A stretch of DNA of 64,000 nucleotides, taken from positions 62,001 through 126,000 of the forward strand of contig NZ_JAIEZN010000002.1 in assembly GCF_020169335.1 (NCBI RefSeq). The letters are read 5' to 3'. This DNA is from Devosia aquimaris (GTDB lineage: Bacteria > Pseudomonadota > Alphaproteobacteria > Rhizobiales > Devosiaceae). The translations under genes were made by a program, and so were the position numbers. The notes beneath the pieces were generated by a model, which worked only from the letters and a program-made list of their open reading frames with translations, was not told the DNA's origin and searched no databases. How positions within the stretch are numbered: the first letter of the stretch is position 1; every line of letters starts with the position of its first letter. Shown here in pieces: positions 56,577 to 64,000 of this stretch.

Positions 56577-56600
56577 CAAATTGTCTGGCGTCCGTGTCGC

Positions 56601-56885
56601 TTAGGCAGCGAGAGCGGCGCGCACTTCCTTCTTGATGCCCTGGGCGAGCGGCGAGAGCTGCTCGTCGCTCTGCTTGAGCAGGAAGGCGTCCAGGCCACCG
56701 CGGTGTTCAACCGAACGCAGGGCATAGGCGGAGATACGCAGCTTGACCGGGCGGTTCAGCGCCTCGGAAATCAGCGTCACGTTCAGCAGGTTCGGGAGGA
56801 ACCGGCGACGCGTGCGATTGAGCGCGTGCGAAACGTTGTTGCCAACCAAAACGCCCTTGCCGGTGAGTTCACAGCGACGTGCCAT
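56601..56885 (-). CDS. rpmB: 50S ribosomal protein L28
   Basis: A 94-residue L28: [65 protein letters not shown]. Length fits alphaproteobacterial L28. It is divergent from the DUF3108 gene, a conserved pairing. Confidence 0.96.
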   Translation of the reverse strand: MARRCELTGKGVLVGNNVSHALNRTRRRFLPNLLNVTLISEALNRPVKLRISAYALRSVEHRGGLDAFLLKQSDEQLSPLAQGIKKEVRAALAA

Positions 56886-57102
56886 GGTTATCTATCCTGT
56901 TGCAAAAGGCCACTGTCGCGGGGATCGAGCCCCGCAGCGGGCCTGTCTTGTCCTGAAATCTTGGGCCTCTTTAGAGAAACTGCGGGGCGGCGTCAAGACA
57001 ATGGAGCCCTCAAACCCCCGCGAGTGCCTTGCGCGGGTGGATTGAGCGCGGCACTTTCGAACATTCCCCTGATTCGCGCAGCAACCGCAGAGACGTCCAA
57101 TC

Positions 57103-57885
57103 GTGATCCAGTTCCGTTTTGCCCCGTTGGCAGCCCTGTTGCTGCTGGCCTGCGTTCCTGCCCGTGCTGCCGATGTCGATGCCCGCGCCAGCTATATCCT
57201 GACCCTGGGCGGCATCAACATCGCCTCGATGGATATTACCCTCAAGGACGATGGCGCCAGCTATGCGGTGGACCTGTCGGCCAATGTCACCGGGCTGGGG
57301 GCGGTGGTCGCCAGCGGCACGGCCAAGGCCACCACCACCGGTCGCTCGTCCGGCTCGCAACTGGTGGCGCGCGCCTTCGGCCTACAGACCCGCGCCAATG
57401 GCGATGCCTTCAGGATCGATGTGACCTTCTCGGGCGGCAATGTGGACAGCTTCAAGGTCGAGCCGCCCATCATCGACAATTATGACCGCGTCCCGCTCGA
57501 GCGCCGGCACCTGAGTGGCGTCACCGATTTCCTCTCTGCCTTCCTGCTGCGTGGCTCCGCGCTCGACAAGAGCCTATGCCAGCGCCGCGTCGGTATCTTC
57601 ACCGGTGTCGAACGCTTCAACATCGAGATGAGCTTTGCCGGCACCGACGAGGCCACCTCCCAGCGCACGGGCTATCAGGGGCCGGTGGTGCTGTGCTCGG
57701 TCAACTACAAGCCGGTGTCCGGCCATTTCACCAGCTCCGAAATCACCAACTATCTCGCCGACACCAACCGGATCGTCATCTGGTACGCGCCCCTGGCCGA
57801 AACCGGCTATTTCATCCCTTATCGCGTCTTGCTGGGCACCAGCATGGGCGATCTGTCGATGGTTCTGACCAGCATGCGGTCCTGA
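57103..57885 (+). CDS. DUF3108 domain exported protein
   Basis: A 260-residue protein with signal peptide (LAALLLLACVPARA|ADV) and a DUF3108 beta-rich domain: ASYILTLGGINIASMDITLKDDG near the start, and IVIWYAPLAETGYFIPYRVLL near the end. Start is GTG 57103. The cysteine in LLLLAC could be a weak lipobox. Function unknown; conserved next to rpmB. Confidence 0.85.
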   Translation: MIQFRFAPLAALLLLACVPARAADVDARASYILTLGGINIASMDITLKDDGASYAVDLSANVTGLGAVVASGTAKATTTGRSSGSQLVARAFGLQTRANGDAFRIDVTFSGGNVDSFKVEPPIIDNYDRVPLERRHLSGVTDFLSAFLLRGSALDKSLCQRRVGIFTGVERFNIEMSFAGTDEATSQRTGYQGPVVLCSVNYKPVSGHFTSSEITNYLADTNRIVIWYAPLAETGYFIPYRVLLGTSMGDLSMVLTSMRS

Positions 57886-57891
57886 GGCGCC

Positions 57892-58252
57892 GTCCCGCTT
57901 CGGGACGGTCAACGGCCTTTTTGCCAACAAGGGGCGCATGGCGCCCAACAAATCCGCCACGGCTTCCTTAACGGCTGCAGATTCTTGCCGTGGCATCAGG
58001 CTCATCATTTGGCAGCACTTTGCCGAAAATCCCCCAAATTAACCGCGCCTTCATCAAGCTGAACGCATCGGCACTGCAAACGGGGTCCGCGGACAGCCAC
58101 GCTCGGCCTCTGGTGGGTCGGGATCGGGTCAGCCGCTAGATATGGTCGTGAACAAAGCCGCATTGTGCGACCTCGCTCGATTCGCCCCCTGTTCGTTCCC
58201 GTTTTGGACCCAGGGTTAACGCCTGTGGCAACAATGGGTCGCCGGCGTGCCG
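57892..58252 (+). repeat. Duplicated intergenic element, copy B
   Basis: Partner of copy A at 50843-51204. Landmarks here: hairpin GTCCCG-CTT-CGGGAC (57892), TTAACC (58039), TGAA (58060), CTGGTG (58110), GTGAAC-AAGC-GCATT (58148), CGATTCG (58178), CGTTC (58194), TTAA (58216), CCTGTGGCA (58222). Genes flanking the two copies are unrelated, so this is not a simple recent gene duplication. Confidence 0.55.
58148..58219 (+). other. 23-codon ORF in copy B (candidate small protein)
   Basis: A GTG-to-TAA frame of 23 codons: VNKAALCDLARF followed by APCSFPFWTQG. An in-frame ATG lies two codons upstream (58142), after CTAGAT, which could serve as a -10 for a near-leaderless transcript. The frame is collinear with the one in copy A. 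Confidence 0.3.
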
Positions 58253-58272
58253 CCGCGGGACAGGCTCTTTGG

Positions 58273-59004
58273 TCAGCCCTGGCGCGCCGTGGCCGTATTG
58301 AGGCCGGGCACTCGCACGAATCGCTCTTCGCGACGGCGGCGCGGCACGGCCGGGAACGCCTCCTTGCGGGCCCGCACGCAGATGACCCCGCTCATGGCTG
58401 GCCCCAGCAGCCGGCCCAGCGTTTCGAACACCCGTGCCGATTTCAGCACCAGCGAACTGCGCACCGGCGGCAGGAACAGCCCGTCACGCCAGGCCTCGGG
58501 CACAAAGCTGTGGTCGCGTAGCAGCTTGTCCAGCTGCCCGCCCGAATACGGATTGCCCTGACCGAATGGCGTATTGTCGCGCTGCGCCCAGATGCCCCGG
58601 CGTCGCGGCACCACCAGAATCAGATGGCCATTGGGCGCGGTGATGCGCCAGAGTTCGCGCATCAGCTCTTCGGCATCGGCGACATGCTCGATGGCATGGA
58701 TCGCAATGGTCAGGTCAATGGCGGCATCGGTCAGCGGCATTTCCAGCGGATCGCACAATACCGTGTGCGACGGCCCCTCGCGCGGCCAGGCTGAGGCGCC
58801 TTGCCGGGCCGGCATGAAGGCGAGCACGCGCTCGGCCCGAGCCAGTGAAAATCGCAGATAAGGCGTGGCAAAGCCAAGGCCCAGCACGCGTTTGCCGGAC
58901 ACATCGCCAGCCAGCGCCGTCACCTGTTCGCGCACCAGGGCGCGGGAAATGCGCCCCAGCGGCGTGCGGTAGAACCCGATCAGGCGATGAACGTCAGCAG
59001 TCAT
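58273..59004 (-). CDS. Class I SAM-dependent methyltransferase
   Basis: A 243-residue methyltransferase of the UbiE/MerR-like group. The SAM site is KRVLGLGFATPYLRFSLARA (GxGxA variant of GxGxG), then DPLEMPLTDAAIDLTIAIHAIEHV for the acidic loop and post-II motif, and ITAPNGHLILVVPRRRG. The first glycine motif is degenerate. It is divergent from gloB, its usual neighbour. Substrate unknown. Confidence 0.85.
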   Translation of the reverse strand: MTADVHRLIGFYRTPLGRISRALVREQVTALAGDVSGKRVLGLGFATPYLRFSLARAERVLAFMPARQGASAWPREGPSHTVLCDPLEMPLTDAAIDLTIAIHAIEHVADAEELMRELWRITAPNGHLILVVPRRRGIWAQRDNTPFGQGNPYSGGQLDKLLRDHSFVPEAWRDGLFLPPVRSSLVLKSARVFETLGRLLGPAMSGVICVRARKEAFPAVPRRRREERFVRVPGLNTATARQG

Positions 59005-59106
59005 GCGCGCAACTCTGCCGCTTTAGGCGGGACTTGTCTAATACCGCCTTGTCATGTCAGGTCGGGCTTCCCAGCTTTCAACTATCCCGAGCATCGGAGC
59101 AGCCCC

Positions 59107-59874
59107 GTGAGTGTGATCGTCGACGTCTTTGCCGCCCGCAGTGACAATTTTGGCTATCTGGTGCACGACACCGCCACCGGCCGCACTGCCGCCATCGACG
59201 CGCCGGATGCGGCAGCCATCATGTCCGCGCTGGAACGGCGCCGCTGGGAGCTGACCGATATATTCATCACCCATCACCACATCGATCATGTCGAAGCCAT
59301 TCCCGAGCTCAAGGCCGAGTTCGGCGCCCGCGTGGTCGGCCCCAGGGCCGAAGCCGACAAGATTGCCGATCTCGACGTGCTGGTGGGCGGTGGCGATACG
59401 GTGACGCTGGGCGAAACCAGCTTCGACATCTACGACACCCCCGGCCACACCCTGGGCCATATCGTCTTCCATGACCCGGTGGGCAAGCATCTGTTCAGCG
59501 CCGACGCGCTGTTCTCGCTCGGCGTCGGCCGCATGTTCGAGGGCACGCCCGGCCCGATGTGGGAAGGCGTCAAGCTGATGCGCGCTCTGCCCGACGATAC
59601 GCTGGTCTATTGCGGCCACGAATACACCGCCAGCAATGCCAAGTTCGCGCTCTCGGTCGATCCGGACAACGCCGCCCTGCAGAAGCGCGCCGCTGAGGTC
59701 ACCGCCCTGCGTGCCGAGGGCAAGCCCACCATCCCGTTCAGCCTCGGTGAGGACAAGGCGGCCAATCCCTTCATGCGCGCCGATGATGCTGGAATCGCAC
59801 GGCATTTCGGCCTCGAGGGCGCCAGCCCCGCCGAAGTCTTTGCCGCCATCCGCAAGGCCAAGGACAACTTCTAG
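59107..59874 (+). CDS. gloB: Hydroxyacylglutathione hydrolase (glyoxalase II)
   Basis: A 255-residue metallo-beta-lactamase-fold hydrolase that splits S-lactoylglutathione. The metal motif is THHHIDHVEAI, with TPGHTLGHIVF, LFSADALFSLGVGRMFEG and CGHEYTASNAKFAL. GTG 59107 has GGAG upstream and gives the standard N-terminus. A strong terminator follows. Confidence 0.94.
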   Translation: MSVIVDVFAARSDNFGYLVHDTATGRTAAIDAPDAAAIMSALERRRWELTDIFITHHHIDHVEAIPELKAEFGARVVGPRAEADKIADLDVLVGGGDTVTLGETSFDIYDTPGHTLGHIVFHDPVGKHLFSADALFSLGVGRMFEGTPGPMWEGVKLMRALPDDTLVYCGHEYTASNAKFALSVDPDNAALQKRAAEVTALRAEGKPTIPFSLGEDKAANPFMRADDAGIARHFGLEGASPAEVFAAIRKAKDNF

Positions 59875-59914
59875 GCCTTCTCCGCCCCCGCCCCAAGCGA
59901 CACCAAAATCACAG

Positions 59915-59944
59915 AGCCGGCGCAGGACCTGCGCCGGCTTTTTC
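59915..59944 (+). terminator. Rho-independent terminator of gloB
   Basis: Stem AGCCGGCGCAGG / CCTGCGCCGGCT around a single central A (so a slightly larger real loop), followed by TTTTT. Confidence 0.85.
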
Positions 59945-60022
59945 GTGCCTGCTGAAGATCAAAACCCTGGGTAAAACCCCGCCTGTGGCGTTAACCACGC
60001 CCTAGTTTCGCCTCCCAAATCG

Positions 60023-60038
60023 TTAACAAATCGTTAGC
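60023..60038 (+). promoter_or_regulatory. CtrA-like box upstream of a small unknown gene
   Basis: TTAA-N7-TTAGC, one mismatch to the CtrA consensus, 95 bp upstream of the ATG at 60134. Confidence 0.4.
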
Positions 60039-60133
60039 ATCTGGCACGCCGATTGCAGTGTCAGGGGCATAGGGCGTGCATGACTGTCCCACTTCGAGAC
60101 AGCCAGCCCCGATTTGGAACAGGCGGGATCACG

Positions 60134-60385
60134 ATGAGCGATATCGAGACAGTTCAGCCAGGATTGCCCATGCTGCTGGAGCCGGCGCGCCCCAGACCCT
60201 CGCTGCAACGCAGCCAGGCCGGCGCCGCCTTCGTCAGCCAGCTGCTGGCCGCGCGCGACAACATGCCGACCCAGCGCGCCCGCCGCCGCAGCACGCCGCA
60301 AGGCGCCACCAGCGCTTATGCCGAAACGGCACACGTCGCCGTCAAGCGCATGCCCATGGGCTATAGAAAGACCGTTGTGGCCTAG
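60134..60385 (+). CDS. Small hypothetical protein
   Basis: An 83-residue basic protein I do not recognise. The second half (FVSQLLAARDNMPTQRARRR, then SAYAETAHVAVKRMPMGYRK) looks conserved and soluble, ending TVVA. ATG 60134 has GGCGGGAT upstream; earlier in-frame starts lack support. Its stop overlaps the stop of the next, convergent gene. Confidence 0.65.
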   Translation: MSDIETVQPGLPMLLEPARPRPSLQRSQAGAAFVSQLLAARDNMPTQRARRRSTPQGATSAYAETAHVAVKRMPMGYRKTVVA

Positions 60386-60831
60386 TTCATCGTCACATCG
60401 CGCCCGGCGCTGGTGATCGAGACGGTAAAGCCGGCCACCACGTCGATCAGGCTCATCACCATGAGCAGGAAGAACACCGAGCTGGACGCCGCGCCGACGA
60501 GCAGAAACTCCACCAGGAACAGCACGAACAGCGCCATCGAGAGCATGTGCTCAACGATCGAGCTGCGGCTCGAATTGGTGGATTTGAGCACCTCGACGAA
60601 CAGACACACCACGCCGATGACGAGGATGAAGTCCCCGGCCGACACCGCCCAGGGCATGCCCGACGGCATCGGGATGGCGAACATGCCGGCGCCCCAGTTG
60701 ACCGGGTTGGCGCCAAAGAAGATGAACACCACCACGTTGTAGAGCACGAAGGGCACCACCAGCAGCGGCGGGATGAACCGGCCACGGGGTTGGCGGTGGC
60801 TCGAAGTCGGCATGATGACGGTTTCGGTCAA
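60382..60831 (-). CDS. Hypothetical four-helix membrane protein
   Basis: A 149-residue protein with about four helices: FIPPLLVVPFVLYNVVVFIFF, FILVIGVVCLFVEVL, MLSMALFVLFLVEFLLV and VFFLLMVMSLIDVVAGF. The start is set at TTG 60831 because GGAGG stands 7 bases upstream; ATG 60813 lacks a site. I do not recognise a family. It could be a small integral protein of the inner membrane of unknown use. Confidence 0.7.
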   Translation of the reverse strand: MTETVIMPTSSHRQPRGRFIPPLLVVPFVLYNVVVFIFFGANPVNWGAGMFAIPMPSGMPWAVSAGDFILVIGVVCLFVEVLKSTNSSRSSIVEHMLSMALFVLFLVEFLLVGAASSSVFFLLMVMSLIDVVAGFTVSITSAGRDVTMN

Positions 60832-61015
60832 TTCGGGGCCTCCGGTGCCATTGGCCACACCATGCCAGAGCTAATGCGCAGGCGAAAGGGGCGCGCGCGC
60901 CGCAGATTTTCGCTCTAGCCTGTCCAAATGCCTGCGCCCCGTTCGACGTGCAGGCAAGCGCCGGACGATCCGGCTGCGCAGACAGGCGGCGTGGGCCGCC
61001 CAACAGGAGGACGCC

Positions 61016-61495
61016 ATGGCAACCGCCAAGAACACCATCTGCATCTGGTTCGACAGCCAGGCCGAAGAGGCCGCCAATTTCTATGCCGGGCTTTTTCCCG
61101 ATACCAAGGTCACCGGCGTGCATCGTGCCCCCAGCGACAATCCCTCCACCAAGGAAGGGGCCGTGCTGACGGTGGAGTTCACCGTGATGGGCATTCCCTG
61201 CCTCGGCCTCAACGGCGGGCCGGCCTTCACCCACTCGGAGGCCTTCTCGTTCCAGGTGGCCACGAACGACCAGGAAGAGACCGACCGCTACTGGAATGCC
61301 ATTGTCGGCAATGGCGGCGAGGAAAGCATGTGCGGCTGGTGCAAGGACAAGTGGGGTATCTCCTGGCAGATCACCCCGCGCGCCCTGTCCGAGGCCATGC
61401 AGGCCGGCGGTGCCGAGGCCAAGCGTGCCTTCGAGGCCATGATGACGATGAAAAAGATCGACATCGCCGCGGTCGAGGCGGCCCGGCGTGGCTGA
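61016..61495 (+). CDS. VOC family protein (PhnB-like)
   Basis: A 159-residue glyoxalase/VOC-fold protein of the PhnB/3-demethylubiquinone methyltransferase-like type: CIWFDSQAEEAANFYAGLFPDTKV opens it, FTHSEAFSFQVATNDQEETDRYW follows, and CGWCKDKWGISWQITPRAL closes it. AGGAGGA precedes the ATG. Actual activity in the family is mostly unknown. Confidence 0.88.
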   Translation: MATAKNTICIWFDSQAEEAANFYAGLFPDTKVTGVHRAPSDNPSTKEGAVLTVEFTVMGIPCLGLNGGPAFTHSEAFSFQVATNDQEETDRYWNAIVGNGGEESMCGWCKDKWGISWQITPRALSEAMQAGGAEAKRAFEAMMTMKKIDIAAVEAARRG

Positions 61496-61513
61496 TCGCT
61501 TCGCCGGAACGCC

Positions 61514-62245
61514 TTAGACTGGACGCACAAGCGCCAGCTGCGCCTCGGCATGGGCATCACGCCAACAGACGGCGGCCTCCCAGGCCGCCGACGCCTGATA
61601 CACAAGGTCTCGCACGTCCGATGGGTGGTTGGCCCCGTTGTGGGGCAGATTGAGGTCGAGATCCGAGGCGTCGACATGCGCCTCGTCCCAGTCGATGAGG
61701 GCAACCCGGTCGGCCGTGATGCGGATATTGCGCGGATTGGGATCGCCATGAACCACCGAACGCGGGCGACCGACAAGCCTGGCCCAGGCGGCGCGGCAGC
61801 GCTCGACGGCCTCTGCAGGCATGGCGTCAAGATTGATGCGCGTGCCCGACCGGGCGGTCAGCAGGTCCGTGGAGGATTTCCAGCCGGGACGCTGCGGCCA
61901 GTCCCGGGTGAGATCATGCAACTGGCGCAGCGTTTCCGCCACGCGGCGCCAGTCGTCAGCGGTCTCGGGTGAAACGCCCTCGAGATAGGTCATGACGACC
62001 AGCCCATCGGCAAACAGCGCCCCATCGGTGGTGGGAATGGGGACCGGCACGGTCATGCCATTCTGCGCCAGATGCACCATCAGCCCGGTTTCCCAAGCGA
62101 GATCGTCGGCGCTGCGCTGCCCCAGCCGGCCGACGGCCAGCTGCCCGTTGACGCGCAGGCTCCACACATCATTGGCGACGCCGCCAGCAAGGCGCTCGAT
62201 GCGCTCTGCATCGGCGCCCCAGCGGCTCAGCGCCTCCCAGCCCAT
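61514..62245 (-). CDS. Aminoglycoside phosphotransferase-like kinase
   Basis: A 243-residue protein of the APH/choline-kinase fold. The catalytic loop is SVVHGDPNPRNIRI with the base Asp, and the metal Asp is in VALIDWDEAHVD. LAGGVANDVWSLRVNG is the nucleotide-loop region. It begins 4 bases after the fumC stop, so it may be cotranscribed. The physiological substrate is unknown; antibiotic resistance should not be assumed. Confidence 0.85.
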   Translation of the reverse strand: MGWEALSRWGADAERIERLAGGVANDVWSLRVNGQLAVGRLGQRSADDLAWETGLMVHLAQNGMTVPVPIPTTDGALFADGLVVMTYLEGVSPETADDWRRVAETLRQLHDLTRDWPQRPGWKSSTDLLTARSGTRINLDAMPAEAVERCRAAWARLVGRPRSVVHGDPNPRNIRITADRVALIDWDEAHVDASDLDLNLPHNGANHPSDVRDLVYQASAAWEAAVCWRDAHAEAQLALVRPV

Positions 62246-62249
62246 GGCC

Positions 62250-63650
62250 TTACTTCTTGAGCTTGAGCGGCCCGACCATCTGCTCGGGCTTGACCTCGGC
62301 GTCGAATTCTTCGCCGGTCAGCAGGCCCAGCGCGATGGCTTCCTCGCGCAGCGTGGTGCCGTTCTTGTGCGCCGTCTTGGCGATCTTGGCGGCATTGTCG
62401 TAGCCGATTTTGCGGTTGAGCGCGGTCACCAGCATCAGCGACTTGTCGACCAGCTCCTTGATGCGCGCACGGTCGGGCTCGATGCCCACGGCGCAATTGT
62501 CATTGAAGCTCTTGGCGGCATCGGCCAGCAGCCGCACCGACTGCAGGAAGTTGTAGGCGATGACCGGCTTGAACACGTTGAGCTCGAAATTGCCCTGGCT
62601 GGCAGCAAAGCCGATGGCGGCGTCATTGCCCATCACCTGGGCGACGACCATGGTCATGGCTTCCGACTGGGTCGGATTGACCTTGCCCGGCATGATCGAG
62701 GAGCCCGGCTCATTTTCCGGAATGGTGATCTCGCCCAGGCCCGAGCGGGGCCCCGAGGCCAGCCAGCGCACGTCATTGGCGATCTTCATGAAGGCCACGG
62801 CCAGCTGCTTGAGGGCGCCCGATGTGCCCACAAAGGCATCGTGCCCGGCCAGGAGCGCAAACTTGTTGGGCCCGGTGACGAAATCATGCCCGGTGAGCCC
62901 AGCAATTTCCTTGGCCACGGCCACGGCATAGTCGGGATGGGCATTGAGCCCGGTGCCGACGGCCGTGCCGCCCAGCGCCAATTCCTTGAGCTGGGGCAGC
63001 GTCGCCTTGATGGCGGAGACGGCATAGTCGATCTGCGCCACCCAGCCCGAGATTTCCTGGCCCAGCGTCAGGGGCGTGGCATCCTGCAGATGGGTGCGGC
63101 CGATCTTGACCACATCCATATAGGCTTCGGCCTTGGTAGCCAGCGTGTCGCGCAGCAGCGCCACGCGCTCGAACAGGTAATTCTCCAGCGCCTCGACGGC
63201 AGCGATATGCATGGCCGTAGGATAGGTGTCGTTGGACGACTGGCTCATGTTGACATGGTCATTGGGGTGCACGGGCTTTTTCGAGCCCATGGTGCCGCCG
63301 GCCATTTCGATGGCGCGGTTGGAGATCACCTCGTTGACATTCATGTTGGACTGCGTGCCCGAGCCGGTCTGCCAGACCACGAGCGGGAAATGGCCATCGA
63401 GCTTGCCGGCGATCACTTCGTCGGCTGCCGCCACGATCAGGTCGCGCGTGGCTTCGTCGAGCAGGCCCAGCTTGTGGTTGGCCAGCGCCGCGGCCTTCTT
63501 GAGCACGCCAAAGGCGGTGATGATTTCCTTGGGCATCTTTTCCCCGCCAATATCGAAATTGGCGAGACTGCGGGCCGTCTGCGCACCGTAGTACTTGTCG
63601 GCAGGCACGTTGATGGTGCCCATGGTGTCCGATTCAACGCGGGTCGTCAT
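62250..63650 (-). CDS. fumC: Class II fumarate hydratase
   Basis: A 466-residue iron-independent fumarase of the TCA cycle. The superfamily signature [16 protein letters not shown] is near 320; [19 protein letters not shown] and [18 protein letters not shown] are further hallmarks. GGAG precedes ATG 63650. It faces away from rpmF's terminator and is followed by the phosphotransferase gene. Confidence 0.96.
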   Translation of the reverse strand: MTTRVESDTMGTINVPADKYYGAQTARSLANFDIGGEKMPKEIITAFGVLKKAAALANHKLGLLDEATRDLIVAAADEVIAGKLDGHFPLVVWQTGSGTQSNMNVNEVISNRAIEMAGGTMGSKKPVHPNDHVNMSQSSNDTYPTAMHIAAVEALENYLFERVALLRDTLATKAEAYMDVVKIGRTHLQDATPLTLGQEISGWVAQIDYAVSAIKATLPQLKELALGGTAVGTGLNAHPDYAVAVAKEIAGLTGHDFVTGPNKFALLAGHDAFVGTSGALKQLAVAFMKIANDVRWLASGPRSGLGEITIPENEPGSSIMPGKVNPTQSEAMTMVVAQVMGNDAAIGFAASQGNFELNVFKPVIAYNFLQSVRLLADAAKSFNDNCAVGIEPDRARIKELVDKSLMLVTALNRKIGYDNAAKIAKTAHKNGTTLREEAIALGLLTGEEFDAEVKPEQMVGPLKLKK

Positions 63651-63702
63651 GGCAGTCTCCGGGAAAAAACAGGCCGCCGGAACAGGCGGGCAGAACGAGG
63701 GG

Positions 63703-63743
63703 GCAAAGCAAAAGCGGCCGACCCTTCACAGGGTCGGCCGCTT
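63703..63743 (-). terminator. Rho-independent terminator of rpmF
   Basis: A perfect 13-bp stem AAGCGGCCGACCC / GGGTCGGCCGCTT with a 6-base loop, followed on the minus strand by TTTGCTTTG. It lies 41 bases past the rpmF stop. Confidence 0.8.
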
Positions 63744-63783
63744 GCATATCAGAACGGAGCGCATCGCGCTGTCCGTCTTTCGA

Positions 63784-63963
63784 TTACTTCTTGGCCGCGA
63801 GGATCTGGCGACCGCGATACATGCCGGTCTTCAGGTCAACGTGGTGCGGGCGGCGCAGCTCACCCGAATCCTTGTCTTCGACATAGGAAGGGGCGGCAAG
63901 AGCGTCGGCCGAGCGGCGGAAGCCGCGCTTCATCGGCGAGGTCTTTCGTTTTGGCACTGCCAT
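63784..63963 (-). CDS. rpmF: 50S ribosomal protein L32
   Basis: A 59-residue L32, below the usual ORF length cutoff. It reads [20 protein letters not shown], later [20 protein letters not shown] and ends ILAAKK. GGAG precedes ATG 63963. The zinc-binding cysteines of some L32 proteins are absent, as usual in alphaproteobacteria. Confidence 0.95.
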   Translation of the reverse strand: MAVPKRKTSPMKRGFRRSADALAAPSYVEDKDSGELRRPHHVDLKTGMYRGRQILAAKK

Positions 63964-64000
63964 GGTCGGTACTCCGAATTCAATATCATTGCGCCGCCAG

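Larger units (their letters stand above)
57886..58272. other. 387-bp intergenic region after the DUF3108 gene
   Basis: No ordinary gene is seen. It holds copy B of the duplicated element. Its first hairpin, CCGTCCCG / CGGGACGG (57890-57908), could also end the DUF3108 transcript, since a TTTTT run lies 10 bases beyond it. Confidence 0.6.

Noticed and set aside
56472..56600. Possible preQ1 riboswitch before the VUT transporter gene
   Set aside because: I could not find the compact preQ1-I hairpin and A-rich tail. The segment is explained by the rpmB terminator and a plain GAGGT ribosome site.
61514..62245. Antibiotic resistance by an aminoglycoside phosphotransferase
   Set aside because: The fold is shared by many housekeeping kinases. 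Its position after fumC and lack of mobile context give no reason to call resistance.

Overview
The window is a chromosomal stretch of a GC-rich alphaproteobacterium, most likely Hyphomicrobiales (Rhizobiales) and plausibly Devosia or a close relative. I base this on familiar gene blocks: secA/ppiC/argJ/GNAT/mutT, tlpA/argH then lysA, ftsE-ftsX-plsC, MJ0042 zinc-ribbon plus receiver protein, ChaC-DUF2125-tyrC-hisC, Suv3-like helicase-S4-fdxA, rpmB-DUF3108, gloB-methyltransferase, fumC and rpmF. Operators of the alphaproteobacterial LexA (GTTC-N7-GTTC) and CtrA types fit this. I see no insertion sequence, prophage, integrase or CRISPR array. Two tRNA genes are present.

Layout. 1-8971: a probable peptidoglycan-fragment uptake and recycling cluster (dipeptide epimerase end, RpiR regulator, peptide ABC transporter with a fused two-domain ATPase, beta-lactamase-fold hydrolase, anhydro-MurNAc kinase, acetyltransferase). 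9049-12439: tRNA-Arg, a host-attachment-family protein, an SDR, and a ThuA-like gene under a ROK regulator. 12647-17795: envelope genes (CAP-domain lipoprotein, D,D-carboxypeptidase, thermonuclease-like protein, BepA-like protease, Flp pilin). 17822-24399: mutT, GNAT, argJ, PpiC isomerase, secA. 24478-30138: TetR/peroxiredoxin pair, MATE exporter, azlCD, tRNA-Leu, outer-membrane barrel, dsbB. 30135-30396: remains of a ParDE toxin-antitoxin locus. 30421-36004: HNH nuclease, esterase, AlkA-type glycosylase, gluQ, epimerase/LysR pair, HIG1-type protein, PduO-type adenosyltransferase. 36026-37851: a membrane diguanylate cyclase facing a YjfB-like motility protein. 37848-46486: tlpA, argH, ChaC-like, lysA, receiver protein, zinc-ribbon protein, ftsEX, plsC. 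46550-48644: an SOS-type promoter driving an unknown protein, ChaC-like, DUF2125. 48663-56885: tyrC, hisC, helicase, S4 protein, GNAT, fdxA, VUT transporter, rpmB. 57103-63963: DUF3108, methyltransferase, gloB, small unknowns, VOC protein, phosphotransferase, fumC, rpmF.

Most interesting. Two intergenic regions (about 50843-51204 and 57892-58252) look like diverged copies of one element: landmarks occur in the same order at a near-constant offset of 7,048 bases, and each copy holds a 23-codon ORF of identical length with several synonymous differences. Other points: a textbook SOS promoter in front of a 113-residue unknown protein; an in-frame ParD-ParE hybrid that keeps its operator palindrome; a zinc-ribbon protein with ten histidines spaced exactly seven residues apart; and a CtrA-like box between a diguanylate cyclase and an orphan YjfB-like protein. 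All alignments were made by eye and no searches were run.
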